Origin: Notospermus geniculatus
Taxonomy: Eukaryota; Nemertea; Pilidiophora; Heteronemertea; Lineidae
Direction: 5' to 3'
Assembly: GCA_002633025.1 (NCBI GenBank)
Contig: NMRB01002166.1
Location: 1-64,000 of the forward strand
Length of the DNA: 64,000 nucleotides
Below the pieces are notes generated by a model that was not told where the DNA came from, did no database searches, and was given only the letters and a program-made list of their open reading frames with translations. Positions 43,692-55,884 of the stretch are shown one piece after another. The first letter of the stretch is position 1; each line of letters starts with the position of its first letter. The position numbers were made by a program, and so were the translations under genes.

Positions 43692-45110
43692 ACCCTTGTG
43701 TTTGTTATCTATCACCTCCCTTCAATTGGCCCGTCCCTGCCGTTCGCTTGGCCGGGAGTTTGGCTCAGTCGCTTGGACGTCACGGCAGGTNGTTTTGGGC
43801 AGTGATCACAGGTCGTGACAACCTCAGTTCGCCATGTAATAGTGCGAGTTGAGGACTACCGATGTAATGCGTACCACCGTCTCCTGCACCCCATTGTGTG
43901 TCATTAAGAAAATGGTGCCCGCCATGGAGGGGGACAGACCGAAATGTCACCCCGAGAAAACATTGTTGACCGAGGCCGCTTCGGTCGTCTACGAATGATT
44001 TGGCACCTCTACATTGATGGGATAGATATCTTTTGGGCGCACGGGTGGTCGTGGACGCACCCGATGAGAGCCCTGTTACCGTGTTATCGTACCTCTGCAT
44101 TATAAACGGTAACAGATGACCAAAATTGATCATAAATCTAGGCCTACATTGCCGAGTCAGTCATGTCAGTCGAAGAGAGAAGCGCTGAGCGCATTTCGCG
44201 CCATTGCTACCAACAGATGCGATGACGTCATTACGTCACCAAGATGCGACACACATTGAGGTTGCCATGCACACAGCGCGGACCGGTCGGTGAGGTAGGC
44301 CTACCATTTATCACGCCAGTTTAGCCTGCTGTTTCCTCTACTCCACGCAACACTTGATGTATTCGAGTTATATACGCCGATACCCGGCCAATCGACACCA
44401 AAATATGATTCGATCTGAGCTCGAGTGCCTGATATCTGACTTCAAACATTCGAAGCGGTCAGATGAAAAAACGTTAGCCATTTTGTTTTAGCCACGCCCA
44501 TCCATGTGACATTATGCCATGTAACATTAGAAAATGTTACACGGCCACGTGATGCGTATCGGCCAATCAAATTCAAAGATTTTACCTTGAGGTACGATAT
44601 TGGTAATTGTACAGCTTGATGACGTAAGATGTGCCATTAAGATCACAACTGTGGTCAGGTTCTTCAAATTTCTTGCATCAGGAACCCCATTTTCCTATAA
44701 AAGAGCCACGTCAACCCAAACAATATGTCTTGAATGAGCAAGCATAAGTTCATGACGTGGCCAACAGAATATCTGGCCAATCAGAGAGCAATGCATGTTC
44801 CCTTTTTACTGCATAATAATTGGAGGCGGTCTTGAACCAATTTAATGAACCGGTTTTACATCTAAGAGCTTAGAGTATATGACGTTACAAAGTAATGCGT
44901 GTTTGTACATTTTGATCTGCTGAAACTCCAGGGCCCAATATCCATAAAACTACTTAAGTCTAAATGTGACATGTATCCTTTCAATACAAAAGATAAGTAT
45001 CACAATTTGACTTAAGTGTGATTAGATTATTGAACCCGATCATCTTGCAGCGCCACCCAACGTCTTTCTTAGCTACGTCTCGAGATCGTCCCGACGACTG
45101 CAATGCCACC
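43692..45110. other. Spacer with a single N at 43791, no gene recognised
   Basis: ORFs at 43582-43818 and 43780-44133 span the N and have no recognisable domain. The N may hide missing sequence, as at 3532. Confidence 0.35.
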
Positions 45111-45278
45111 CAGGGGCGTAGCTCGCGGAAAGGGGACAATTCCCATCCTCAAGCCAATTTATTGTGGTGTCAGATGTGGGGTAAATGCATTTGAGAGTAT
45201 GTAAATTTTCATTTTTTTTCTCCCCTCCGGCCTCGCCCTCAATCAATCCCCCGGCCATACAAGCTAGCTACGCACCTG
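45111..45278. mobile_element. MITE with CAGGGGCGTAGCT ends and 5-bp duplication
   Basis: CAGGGGCGTAGCT and AGCTACGCACCTG are inverted. CCACC lies on both sides (45106-45110, 45279-45283). The same 5-bp duplication size as the element at 344-623 suggests related hAT5-like enzymes; this is inference. Confidence 0.65.
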
Positions 45279-46459
45279 CCACCCGACATCATTCTTTGCT
45301 TCGACTCACGATCACTCACAACAGTGAAATGGCCAGGGCCATTGTGCTCACCTCTGTGAAAAGCCTCTGTGGTTAAGTGTGAAACTGTGACTCTCATGGT
45401 GAATGTTGAAGGATCAGTACAGATAAGATAAAGCTGAACACATCAAAAAGTATTTTTTTTATCTGATCAGTAATATGTGAAGGTGAAACCTTGAGGAGTG
45501 AGCTCTGCGCATTATTGGGGAATTATAGTGAGGATGTTGTGAACATGATTTCCGAGGCGGTGTTTTTGGTTCTGGTGGGGCCGGGGGGGGGGGGGACTCA
45601 CCATACCCCCACCCTATTATCTTCAAATTCGGACTTAGTCATTTTTTCCGAGTTCAGGAATGGGACAGGTAAGTGGGAATTTAGAGTAGTTGAAAGATGA
45701 CACCAAGCTGATGACCCAGCGTATGGGCATATCTGGGGGTAATTGTCAGTGATGGATAGTTGGTAGCAGCGACAGTGACAGATAAAATAAACAATCTGAA
45801 GTGGCTGAAACTGCCGAAACAGGTAGATTTTGTCGTAAGACTATGGAGTAACTGGCTCAACATGAGCCAGGTTTTTGTCGTAGGACCATGGAGTATTCAT
45901 GGAAACTCAGTTTTTTCGTCAGCAATTTGAATAAATCTATTATCTCGTCAACTGCCAACTTCCTTTATACTGCTACCAATATTTTGTCCTAGCCTCTATT
46001 AAATCTCTACCGTGCTCTTCTTTTCTACCACATCCTTTCCATTAAATTTAGTTTGCTGCCATGCTTCCTTGCTTGCTTCCTTTATTCCATTATTTTCTTC
46101 TGGTGTTTCCTTACACATTCACTTCTGCTTTCTGTTCCTTATTATGTTGCTTCCTTATCAATCTTTACTTTGTAACGTAATCGTTATCAATCGTTACTTT
46201 GTATTTGTTGAAATGAGTGCGCAACATTTCTCCACTTCTTCACTTCGGCCTTCAAAGTTCTCGTTTGAATACTTGCTACTACCGGTACCACTAAGATCTG
46301 CACCTGCGGCGGCTCGACCCGGGCGCGCGCCCTAGGCTTCTGCGCTCACCGCAGCGACCTTCCTACTCGACGGGGCCTGGCGTCCTTGTCGCATGCACGG
46401 CCCCGACGGCACAGTATAGGTCCGACGCTCGAGCGCCGTCCATTTTCAGGGCTGGTTGA

Positions 46460-46493
<34 letters not shown>

Positions 46494-46515
46494 ATTCCGA
46501 CTTCCATGGCCACCG
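45279..46515. other. Spacer, no gene
   Basis: Includes a poly-G run at 45582-45595 and pyrimidine-rich sequence 45960-46150. ORFs here lack domains. Confidence 0.4.
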
Positions 46516-46517
46516 TC

Positions 46518-46925
46518 TAAATCCGGTGGTCGAGTGGTTAGCGCGCTTGACTTCCAAACTGCAATGGGTCGGCGTGAGTTCGACTCCGGGCGAAGGCATA
46601 TAATTGTGAAACAAAATGTGAAAAACTCGAGGGTCCGTCGGATGGGACTAAAAGCCGTGGTCCCTTGTACCTGAGTGTCTATGCCAGGGCAAGTAAAAGA
46701 CCCCACACAGGTGGACAGTAGCCTGTCGTGGACTCCATACCTCCGGCAAAAACCCAATAGGGTTACGACGCCGGTAAATGAGATATGATATGATGTGATA
46801 TGATGTGATGTGATATGATGTGATATGATGTGATATGATGTGATATGTGATATGTTATATGTGATATGCGGTGCGGCGCGGCGTATCGACGCGATCGACG
46901 CGATACGATACGATATGATATGATT
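46518..46925 (+). mobile_element. tRNA-derived SINE with TGATATGA-type microsatellite tail
   Basis: The 5' part carries pol III promoter boxes: A-box-like TGGTCGAGTGGTTAGC at ~46532 and B-box-like GAGTTCGACTCC at ~46576. The body has a conserved-looking central region (GTCGGATGGGACTAAAAGCC, GTGGTCCCTTGTACC). The 3' tail is a long ATATGATGTG microsatellite from ~46780. This is the standard architecture of a tRNA-related SINE; the central part recalls broadly conserved SINE core domains. Confidence 0.8.
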
Positions 46926-46930
46926 TCATC

Positions 46931-47580
46931 TGCTCACTTTCTACATTGTAAAAAAATCTTCTAATTTTCGTTTCGCAATTTTCCACAGAGCTCAGTTCCA
47001 TTTTGTATTGTATTGTACGGTTGCATCCAATTTATGTTCTGCGCTCTATGTTCTATGCTTAGTTCTATATTTTTTTGAGAAACTGGGGTGGGATTTGATG
47101 GCGTAATCTTTGTGAATTGTTTTCAAGTGTCGCTTCACACTGTTCGGACGTGAGAAAATCCAAATTGACATGGAAATAAAAAAGTTGATTTTGGACTTTT
47201 TTTTCAGCGCCAGATTGCATAATGTCAGAGTGATGCTGCAGAAGCAGGTTTGTGTAAGGAAGATGCAAGAAAGATTGAAGTATTATTTGCTGAAAACCGC
47301 ATCAAATTTCTTCACTTTATAAGGAAGTTATGGACGATTAACGGTGGAGATAAACTTTTGTCAATGACTGTACATATTGCTTCAATTTTTTTTTCTTTAG
47401 TTCTATATGTATCTTTTTTTTCTTCTTTAGTTCTACATGTATACTCTCTAATTGTACATTATTTTGCTTCTAATTCGTTTTCCTAGTTTTAAGCCATTCA
47501 GTTGACATGTATCTAATTTTGTTTAGTGCACCTTATTTATGTACTGCACCGCCTTAACTTGTATAGCTCACTACTAAGAG
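46931..47580. other. AT-rich spacer
   Basis: Low-complexity TTTTTCTTCTTTAG phrases around 47385-47440. No gene. Confidence 0.4.
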
Positions 47581-49100
47581 GGCCACTAATGGTCCGGGGG
47601 CCTCCCCCGGGAAAATTTAAAAATCAAAGCTCTGAGATGCGATTTCCCAGCATCTTAGACATGAAATACTAGAAAATCTAGACGACTCTTCCAAATGAAA
47701 TGGTCCATGGACCATGTGCTCACCCATTTGGACAGAATGGTGTAATGACGTGCTTGTAAAGGTCACCGAGAGTGAGGTAAATATCAAGTTTGAGCACTCC
47801 GGGTCAAGCCGTTCCTGAGTTATAGCACTTGGATGATTTTCAGGATACGCCACCTGGCAGCCACATTGGATGTCCGATCCGACCAAAACTCGGCATTTTT
47901 GAAGGTAGCCCTCTAATACATGTTTATGCAAGATATGAAGATGCTCGGTGAAATAATGAAGAACTGTGGCAACTTTGACCTCTGTGACCTTGAAAATTGT
48001 GTCAAATCAAAAACCCGGGTGATATGTCGTGTATCCTCATCAGATGTACCTATGATAAAAATTTGGTGGTGATCCGATCAACGGTTAAGGCGAAACTGCA
48101 CTTTAAAGGTTTTCAGTTTATCCCCCTGGTGGCCAAGTTAGGAATCAGATCGGACCGAAACTTGGTGTCTGAGGTCATCTGACCTAGGGGCACATATGTG
48201 TGAAGTTTGAAGTCAATAGCTCCAGTCGTTCACCATCAGTTTCCAAACAGGATGTATGTACTGTAGTTCATTGAATAGCCACTAGATGGCTCCATTTGAA
48301 ATGGACAAAAAGTGCAATAACTAACTTATTATTCGACGGATCATCACCAAATTTGTATCATAGGTACATCTAATGCAGATACATGATATATTGCACGGGT
48401 TTTCAAGTTGAACAACATTTATCGGTCACACAGGTCAAAGTTCCATATTCCAAAATGGCTGCCTGGCAGCGGTCTGTGAAGTCCGATCACGCCGAAATTT
48501 GCTGTACACATGAAGGCTACAAAGATGCATACTTGTTCAAGTTCAGAACATTCCAGCTGCAGTAGTTAACGAGCTATGGACCAATGCTCAATTTCCAAGA
48601 TAGCCACCTGGTGGCCATATTTGAAGTCCGATCGGGCCAAAATCCGCCACAGACGTAGACGGTACCTAGATACATCATCACACCTAATTTGAACAATCCA
48701 GGACAAATAGCCACGAAACGTGCCACCCAACAATGAAATTTCGAACTTTGACCTCTGTGACCTTGAAAATTACCTCAAATCAAAAACCCGGGTGATATGT
48801 CCTGTATCCTCATAAGATGTACCTATGATAAAAATTTGGTGATGATCCGATCAACGGTTAAGGCGAAACTGCACTTTAAAGGTTTTCAGTTTATCCCCCC
48901 TAGTGGCCAAAGTAGGAATCAGATCGGACCAAAATTTGGTGCCATAGGTCATCTGACCCACGGGCATATGTGTACCTAGTTTCAGATCAATAGCCCCAGC
49001 GGTTACGAAACGTGCCCTGCTAACGGACTACAGACGACGACGGACGACGGACGCTGCACCATTGTAAGAGCTCACCACAGGTGAGCTAAAAATGCAGTAA
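47581..49100. repeat. Interspersed repeat with internal ~200-bp direct duplication
   Basis: 47970-48180 and 48735-48955 are nearly identical (CCTCTGTGACCTTGAAAATT, ATCCGATCAACGGTTAAGGC). The block runs from GGTCCGGGGGCCTCCCCCGG to a GACGACGGACG tract and ends AGCTCACCACAGGTGAGCTA, a terminal hairpin. No coding potential. It resembles a non-autonomous element of unclear class. Confidence 0.6.
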
Positions 49101-49113
49101 AAAATCATTGCCC

Positions 49114-49120
49114 NNNNNNN
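49114..49120. other. Seven-N assembly gap
   Basis: Lies beside a G homopolymer and the right end of a CAG...CTG transposon. Confidence 0.9.
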
Positions 49121-49171
49121 TGGGGGGGGGGGGGGCACGTGCCCATGTGCCCTCCTCTAAATCCGGGGCTG
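49121..49171. repeat. Right end of a CAG...CTG-bordered transposon
   Basis: CCTCTAAATCCGGGGCTG is the inverse of the CAGGCGCGGATTTAG-type terminus at 8852. The left part is lost in the N run. Confidence 0.5.
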
Positions 49172-50545
49172 GTCGCAGTCGACCTGACTTGAGTTACGAC
49201 GTCGTGCGATCATCCAAAAGTTAGTTAACCAATCAGTGATCAGCATTTTCATACCCTGCATGGGCGCTGCCATCTTGAAAATGTCACATGATCACAAGTC
49301 ACATGACTGCCAGACCTTTGCGATGCTGTAGTCGCAGGTGACCTGAACACGGTTAGGATTCTCTGCGTCCAGATGCGGCTTGTTCCACGAGGATCGTACA
49401 CATTTTTAAGACTGCCCACCCCACTTGGCTTGGTTTTGCTGAAGTTCTCTGGATGGATCTCTCTCCGAACTGGGCTACTTTATAAGATAACTCATGAACG
49501 AGAGGAGGTAATGCTATCAAATTTTCAGGGTTGACAGAAAAGTACCTTGGCAAGAACTCTATTGATTTCTGGCTTCATCAGATATTTAGAAAGTGTTATT
49601 TTGATGAGTTTTGGGGTATATGATGGGTTTTCCCCGTGTACAACATACCGAGAGCCTTGTGTTTATCTTACATGTAGCTCTCTACTGGCATGGGCTCATG
49701 TCACACTGGCTGACCCACTTTTGACAGACTGATGACAGCAATTTGCATCTATTATCTATCCATCACATCCAATAGTAAACATAGGACATGAAAAGTATTT
49801 TAAATGATTTCTGAGACAGTGTTTTTGGTTCTAGTACTGGCTATTTTTGGGGAGGGTGGCAAAGTTTTGGTTCATTGCAAGTTGATTACAGCCATAATCT
49901 GTTTATTAGTATAAAGGGGAAACTGGGGAAAAATATCACCACAGCTCTGCTTGGTCAAAGTAGGCGAGCTGTTTTCAACTCGGCCTCCTATCTATGCGGA
50001 TGTCAGGTCGACCTTGCGATGGCACAGAACAGGCGCACGCTGACTTTTCCGGATCACTTTGCGTCTGAGGCAGGACAGCGTGGAACAAATCAGTCGCCGA
50101 TCCGGTGTGACATGACTGCAGTTGCGTCTCACTTGCGGGATCAGTCGCTGATCAAAAATATCGTGCGGATATCAGGCCACACTGTGATTGCCTGCGCCAC
50201 GACGGAACAGTCGTCGGCATCAGCTGGATCGCCAGCCCGGTCAGGTCACAAAAACGAAAAATGCGTACGATCATCCTTGAACAGGCGGCATCTGCGCGCA
50301 GCGAATCGTAACCGTGTTCAGGTCACCTGCGACTAGATCGTACCGCAGTGAAGTCATAAAAGTCATGTGACTTGTGATCATGTTACTTGTTCAAGATGGC
50401 AGCTTCCATGCTATCGGTAGGTACCGCATTTCATTTTTACCTCGCGCTGATTTGTCAGTTACTGGCACGTGGCAGCTCGCTCATTGTTTTGGATAATCGC
50501 ACGACGCCGCAACTCAAGTCAGGTCGACTGCGACTCGATTACGCC
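49169..50545. mobile_element. Foldback element with ~240-300-bp arms
   Basis: GTCGCAGTCGACCTGACTTG begins the left arm, and its inverse CAAGTCAGGTCGACTGCGAC ends the right arm. The arms also share a GTCGTGCGAT block, a CATCTTGA stretch, TCACATGATCACAAGTCACA and GTGACCTGAACACGGTTA. The centre (49996-50335) contains the module repeated again at 50.6-52.8 kb. Confidence 0.75.
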
Positions 50546-52920
50546 CGTCGGGATTATGATTCGTCGTGGCGCAAAAGTTCAACATGTTGAACTCTTGCGA
50601 TCTGTGATCTTTTTGGTCGGCGACTGATCCCGATCGTCGCAAGTGACTCGCAACTGTAGTCATGTCGCACCATATCGGCGACTGATTTGTTACTCCACGC
50701 TGTCGTGCCTCATGCAGATGTCAGGTCACACTGCGATTGCCTGCGCTGCGACGGAACAGTCGGCATCAGGTGTCGCAATCACGGTCAGGTCACAAAGACG
50801 AAAATGTCTACGATCATCGTAGAACAAGTAGCATCAGCGCGCAGGGAATCGCAACAGTGTTCAGGTCACCTGCGAATGGATTACGCCCGTCGGGATGACA
50901 CAGAAGTTGAACAGGTTCAACTCTGGTGATCCGTGATGTTTTTGATCGGCGACTGATCCCGATCGTCGTAACTGAGACGCAACTGCAGTCACGTCACACC
51001 AGATCGGCGACTGATTTGTTCCACGCTGTCGTGCCTCAGACGCAAAGTGTCCGGAAAAGTCCGTCTGCGCCTGTTCTGTGCCATCGCAAGGTCGACCTGA
51101 CATCCGCATAAGACACAAAGTGATCCAGAAAAGTCAGCCTGCGCCTGTTCTGTGCCATCGCAAGGCCGACCTGACATCCGCAAGTTGAACCTATTCAACT
51201 TCTGTGTCATCCCGACGGGCGTAATCCATTCGCGGGTGACCTGAACACGGTTACGATTCCCTGCGCGAGTGATGCTGCTTGTTCCACGATGATCGTACAC
51301 ATTTTCGTTTTTGTGACCTGACCGTGCTTGCGACACTTGATGCCGACTGTTCCGTCGTAGCGCAAGCAATCGCAGTGTGACCTGACATCCGCATAGACCT
51401 GCAGGTCACACTGCGATTGCCTGCGCTACGACGGAACAATCGGCATCAGGTGTCGCTATCACGGTCAGGTCACAAAAACGAAAATCTGCACGGTCATCGT
51501 GGAACAAGCAACATCAGCGCGCAGGGAATCGTAACCGTGTTCAGGTCACCTGCGAATGGATTACGCCCGTCGGCACGGCCGTTTGAACGTAGTGCTTCGT
51601 GTACATCTCTTTCTCGTGTAGTGCGATGACCATATATGGCACACGTTGTGGTTAGCTTGCGGTCTGAGGTCGAAAAACGCGAGCACAAAATTAGAAGTAC
51701 ACAAACAAGTATTCTCCCCGCAGATTCAACCTTGATTAGGTAAGAAGTGACGCTAAAAAGTTACAGAAGCTTTTCTTGATCCGTCAAGAATAAACGGTCA
51801 TTTTTGACTTTAACCTGTTTTCAATAGAAATTCATTCCTTTTTTGGCATTGTTCGCCCTTTATAATTCGTGTGAATGGGAGGTACGTTGTATTGTATTTC
51901 ATTGTGTAGGCCTACTCGAAACGGGTGCCGATAATTAGAAATATTGGCAAACTGATTCTTCATGAAGCGATCGACTTAAGCTTAGTGAGAGATCCCTGTA
52001 CACCACTACAGAACGATTTTTTAAGATAGTCTTCTACTGTCCCAAAAATGGCATGAAACTTTGATATGGGCGTACACATGGATTTACGGCCTATTGTAAG
52101 TTCATGCTAAATAGGTATGAAGAGGAAGGGCCTGGCGCCTTATTTCCAGCTGTTACCGCTTGGTGTCAGCAGCGCATGGGACCTCACAGCTCATTAAAAT
52201 TGAGAATAAAATCCTCTTCAAACGGCCGTGTCGGGATGACACAGAAGTTGAATAGGTTCAACTGTTACGATTTGTGATCTTTTGGATCGGCGACTGATCC
52301 CGATCGTCGTAACTGAGACGCAACTGCAGTCATGTCACACCAGATCGGCGACTGATTTGTTCCACGCTGTCGTGCCTCAGACGCAAAGTGATCCGGAAAA
52401 GTCAGCCCGCGCCTGTTCTGTGCCATCGCAAGGTCAACCTGACATCCTCATACACTCCACTCCCTTTGTGCTAGTAGGCAGTCTTCAGAATTGACTAGTA
52501 AGTCAATTATAGTTCGTTTTGGTGACCTGACTGTGATTGCGACAACTGATGCCGACTGTTCCGTCGCAGCACCGGCAATCGCAGTGCGACCTGACATCCG
52601 CATTAGGCACGACCACGTGGCACAAATCAGTCGCCGATATCATGCAGTGACACGTGACTGCAGTTGCGTCTCACCTGCGACGGTCGGGATCAGTCACCGA
52701 TCACAAAAGATCAGGAATCGCAAAAGCTGAACATGTTCAACTTCTATGCGATTCCGCGACGGGTGTAATCCATTCGCAGTCGACCTGATTCTGTTCCACG
52801 ATGAACGCACACGTTTTTTTTTCACTTTTCGCAACATCATATGTTTTCTTCACCTGATGGGACGGTTTCGTCGCGCAGCAGGCAATCAATCAAAGGTTGA
52901 CCTGAGATCAGCATTTAAGT
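50546..52920. repeat. Cluster of mutually inverted repeat modules
   Basis: Modules with GATCGGCGACTGATCCCGAT, GACGCAACTGCAGTCA, CGCCTGTTCTGTGCCATCGC and TGTTCAGGTCACCTGCGA recur at about 50.6, 50.9, 51.1, 51.25, 51.4-51.55, 52.25 and 52.55 kb in both orientations. ORFs follow the repeats. 51.6-52.2 kb is a unique insert without a gene. Confidence 0.75.
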
Positions 52921-52921
52921 C

Positions 52922-53884
52922 TCATATCACACGATCGTAAACTTCAACTAAAACGAAATGCTCTCGCATGGCTGCAGCCGTCTTTGGAGAGCGTTTGAGA
53001 TGAAACAATGCACCATCTGTGGGGTTGAATAGGTGATGAAGCGGAACCCCATCATTGATGCTCGGGTAAAAGGTCGCAATTTTCTCTGTAAACATTTTCT
53101 CCCCAGCCCCCTTTTTTACGAGACCGTCATTCGGGTGAAAAATACGTGTAACTCCTGTAGCAATAACCCTCGGAAGACAAACCACAAACAACATATTGAA
53201 AAATGAACTGAAAGTTAAGTATTCCTGACAACAACGGCAGTGCCTCAAGAACTGCCTCAGCGAGTATTTTGTTAGCCGGTAATTATCAATGAGAAGATAG
53301 GCAAGGAGACATATTCCTTCAAAACTATAAACATCCCTGGTGATAACCTTTGGTCGGCTGGTCGAAAGAATGAAGATTCCATTTGTAAGGAAAAAATGGA
53401 CTCGACCAGTTTCGTTCGACAAAATGATGTCATAAATGGTGGCGCCAATGACGCTTCTAAGGCAATGCACGACGCCTTTCCCGTCATATCCTAGACCTAC
53501 TTGAATGTCTACTCCTCGGGAAAGGCATTTATTTGTGTTAGGTATGACGACGTTCCCTTCAAATGTCCCCGTTTTAACGTCATACAGGAGAAAGGTTCGT
53601 TTCCGTTTGATAGAAACAAAAAACAGCATGTAACCCAAGTAAACAGATCGCACACAACCTGCGATTTGTTTGTAGAAAGACGTCTTGTACTCTATTCCAA
53701 AGTAAATATCTTTGTAAGCATACACAATGACGTTCCTAAAGGGTGTTTCCCTTGACACTTGAATCTGTACTATCTTCCCCAATGCACGAACCGGGAGCCA
53801 TACATCACCCTTGGCTAACATCAGCGGTGGTCGGAAAGGGATCACCTTTCCTAGTTTAAACTTAATCCTCGCTGGCTCCTTCAA
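52922..53884 (-). CDS. Unrecognised protein, 320 aa, intact ORF
   Basis: A long uninterrupted ORF in DNA of ordinary composition. I recognise no family. The chain is basic (MKEPARIKFKLGKV start; SIKRKRTF) with alternating hydrophobic strands in its first two thirds (for example YLGYMLFFVSIKRKR, KGVVHCLRSVIGATIYDIIL, HFFLTNGIFILST). A cysteine/histidine cluster at RHCRCCQEY could bind metal. There is no signal peptide or clear membrane helix. The upstream end could also be a splice acceptor (TTGAAG|GAG), so this may be the last exon of a longer gene. It lies between the inverted-repeat cluster and a nested transposon, so it could be transposon-borne. Confidence 0.5.
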   Translation of the reverse strand: MKEPARIKFKLGKVIPFRPPLMLAKGDVWLPVRALGKIVQIQVSRETPFRNVIVYAYKDIYFGIEYKTSFYKQIAGCVRSVYLGYMLFFVSIKRKRTFLLYDVKTGTFEGNVVIPNTNKCLSRGVDIQVGLGYDGKGVVHCLRSVIGATIYDIILSNETGRVHFFLTNGIFILSTSRPKVITRDVYSFEGICLLAYLLIDNYRLTKYSLRQFLRHCRCCQEYLTFSSFFNMLFVVCLPRVIATGVTRIFHPNDGLVKKGAGEKMFTEKIATFYPSINDGVPLHHLFNPTDGALFHLKRSPKTAAAMREHFVLVEVYDRVI

Positions 53885-54379
53885 GAATCATTTAGAATTG
53901 CTAAAAGAATACCGGTGGACAGGCGGGTTCAAAAGGTAACTAAGCGACAACTGTGCCGTGACATTCCAGAAGTCAAAACATTCTCAAATGTCACATCAAC
54001 ACAAAACAAAAGTCACTAGTTATGTCAGTGCCCATCAGATGGTGCCACAGTTGTAAATTACATTCATCATTTTACGACAAAAATCACGTTCCATGACGAC
54101 AAAAAATTATAAACCACACTGCTTTAGACTGAAAAAGTGACAAAAAAATCTTGGAAGATGAAGGAAAAAGTATAAAACAGCAGATGGCAAAGAGTGCATA
54201 GTAGCTAAACCTAAATGGACCTACGCTCTCACCACTACGCTACTGGGGCTGCACGCTCCACCCTGGGATTTCTTTGGGTGATTCGGAAAACCTGTTTAAT
54301 GTCTATAGTATACGCTATTTGCTGAGCCTATTTTCTTATACTGGCCCTACTCACAGTCCCACCCCTACCCAACCCAGCC

Positions 54380-54540
54380 GTAAGGGGCTAACCATAAGGG
54401 CTTAACCCTAACCCTGTCCCAGCCCACATAACCTCTAGCCCTAGCCCTAAGGGACCTACCCCTAAGGGACCTGCTCCTAAGGAACATAACCATAAGGGAC
54501 CTAACCCTAAAGGACCTAACCCTAAGGGACCTAACCCTCT
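54380..54540 (+). repeat. AACCCTAAGGGACCT minisatellite
   Basis: About eight units of 15-16 bp built on CCTAACCCTAAGGGA. The unit contains CCCTAA, the animal telomere hexamer, but interrupted by GGGAC, so it is not telomeric sequence. Confidence 0.75.
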
Positions 54541-54642
54541 GTCATTATGCATTTCACGTGGATATCTAAAGATGGACTCATGATGTAAACTTTAAAGTAT
54601 AAGTATTTATAATACATGACAATAGTGCAGCCATCTGATGAG

Positions 54643-55018
54643 CTGAAAGGGTAAATGTCGTCCTGGGTATATACAAAGATTACCCAGGATCTCAATCTTC
54701 ACTAAAAAGATACCCTGGGTGTAGTTTCGGTAGCCGAACATCACCCAGCATCCGCAATCAGTGCCTAGAACGAGCCGTATTTAGAAATCCCGTGGAATCT
54801 CGCGGTCTCGCGCCGCGGTATTAAGTGTTGACTGTAGCTGTTCATGACATTCTTTTGGCTGTCGCGTGATCACGGGCGAGAGAACCTCGAATCCAGGTGT
54901 CATACTACGATGCTGGGTGATGTTTGGCTACCGAAACTACACCCAGGGTATTGTTTTTGTGAAGATTGAGATCCTGGGTAATCTTTGTATATACCCAGTA
55001 CGACATTTACCCTTTCAG
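54643..55018. mobile_element. Mutator-like MITE with perfect 11-bp duplication
   Basis: Long arms begin CTGAAAGGGTAAATGTCGTC and include TACCCAGGATCTC and GGTAGCCGAACATCACCCAG. CATCTGATGAG lies at 54632-54642 and 55019-55029. It is diverged from the family at 9246 and 22475, and inserted in the right arm of the element at 53953-55107. Confidence 0.85.
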
Positions 55019-55690
55019 CATCTGATGAGCATTGACGTAACTAGTGACTTTTGTTTTGTGTTGATGTGACATTTGAAAATGTGTTGACTTCTTGAATGTC
55101 ACGGCACAACAATTCTTTTCTTATTTAATGCAGCTAAAGCCAGGCGAGTGTTGTTATCTATAGTCTCTTTTTCCCCTCGCGTCGGATGTTGGTCGATGTT
55201 GATGAAAAACATCGAGACCGATACCAGGAGTGTCATGGGCTTATTCCTTTGGGTCCGAAAATGCTAAGTTTGATTTGGTTTTATTGCCGACTACATTACT
55301 TTGAATTCTCTACCTGCGTTCTGATGACGTCATCACACACTGCCATATTGAGCTACCGCGTAAATGCGGGAGATCCACCGACTTTATGACGAGTTTACGA
55401 TCTGTTTGCGATAGTTTACGACGGCACTCGCGAACGAATTGCAAACCCGTCGTGAGAGTCGGAAGAAAAATGACATGACGTTGAAGCTGATCCAGGCTGA
55501 ATCCCGTCATTGTGTACACACAGGCTGCGCGAGACTGCTTGCGTGAGACTGCTTTTGCGCAGACCTGCATAGCCGTGAAACGCATCACATCGGCCACATT
55601 TGGCCGACGTGTACGTCCGCGACCTCATCACAGCGCAGGAATCTTAACCGGAAAATAAATCCAAGTTATTGGCATTGTTTAATGCACATA

Positions 55691-55882
55691 CGGGAGAATC
55701 CAACTTACCTCGACGCGAGTCCATGTCATAAAAAATTTCTAGGGGTAGCATAATGGTAAATGGAACAGCTTGTATTATACCTAAGCTGTTCCATCTACCA
55801 TTATGCTACCCCTTACGATATTTTTATAACTTACAAAATGTTTATGACGTGGACTCGCGTCGAGGTAAGTTGGATTCTCCCG
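55691..55882. mobile_element. MITE with CGGGAGAATCCAACTTACC ends
   Basis: Arms of ~85 bp (CGGGAGAATCCAACTTACCT, GGGGTAGCATAATGG) surround a small loop. TA lies on both sides (55689-55690, 55883-55884). Non-coding. Confidence 0.85.
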
Positions 55883-55884
55883 TA

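Larger units (their letters stand above)
53953..55107. mobile_element. Inverted-repeat element with ~90-105-bp arms
   Basis: GTGCCGTGACATTC...CAAATGTCACATCAACACAA arms are inverted. The right arm is interrupted by the nested MITE at 54643-55018. The centre holds a minisatellite. No ORF of note. Confidence 0.8.

Noticed and set aside
46525-46600. Functional tRNA gene
   Set aside because: Pol III boxes are present, but the sequence does not fold into a complete cloverleaf that I can see. It continues into a SINE body with a microsatellite tail.
54380-54540. Interstitial telomere repeat
   Set aside because: CCCTAA occurs only as part of a 15-16-bp unit with GGGAC between, not as a head-to-tail hexamer array.
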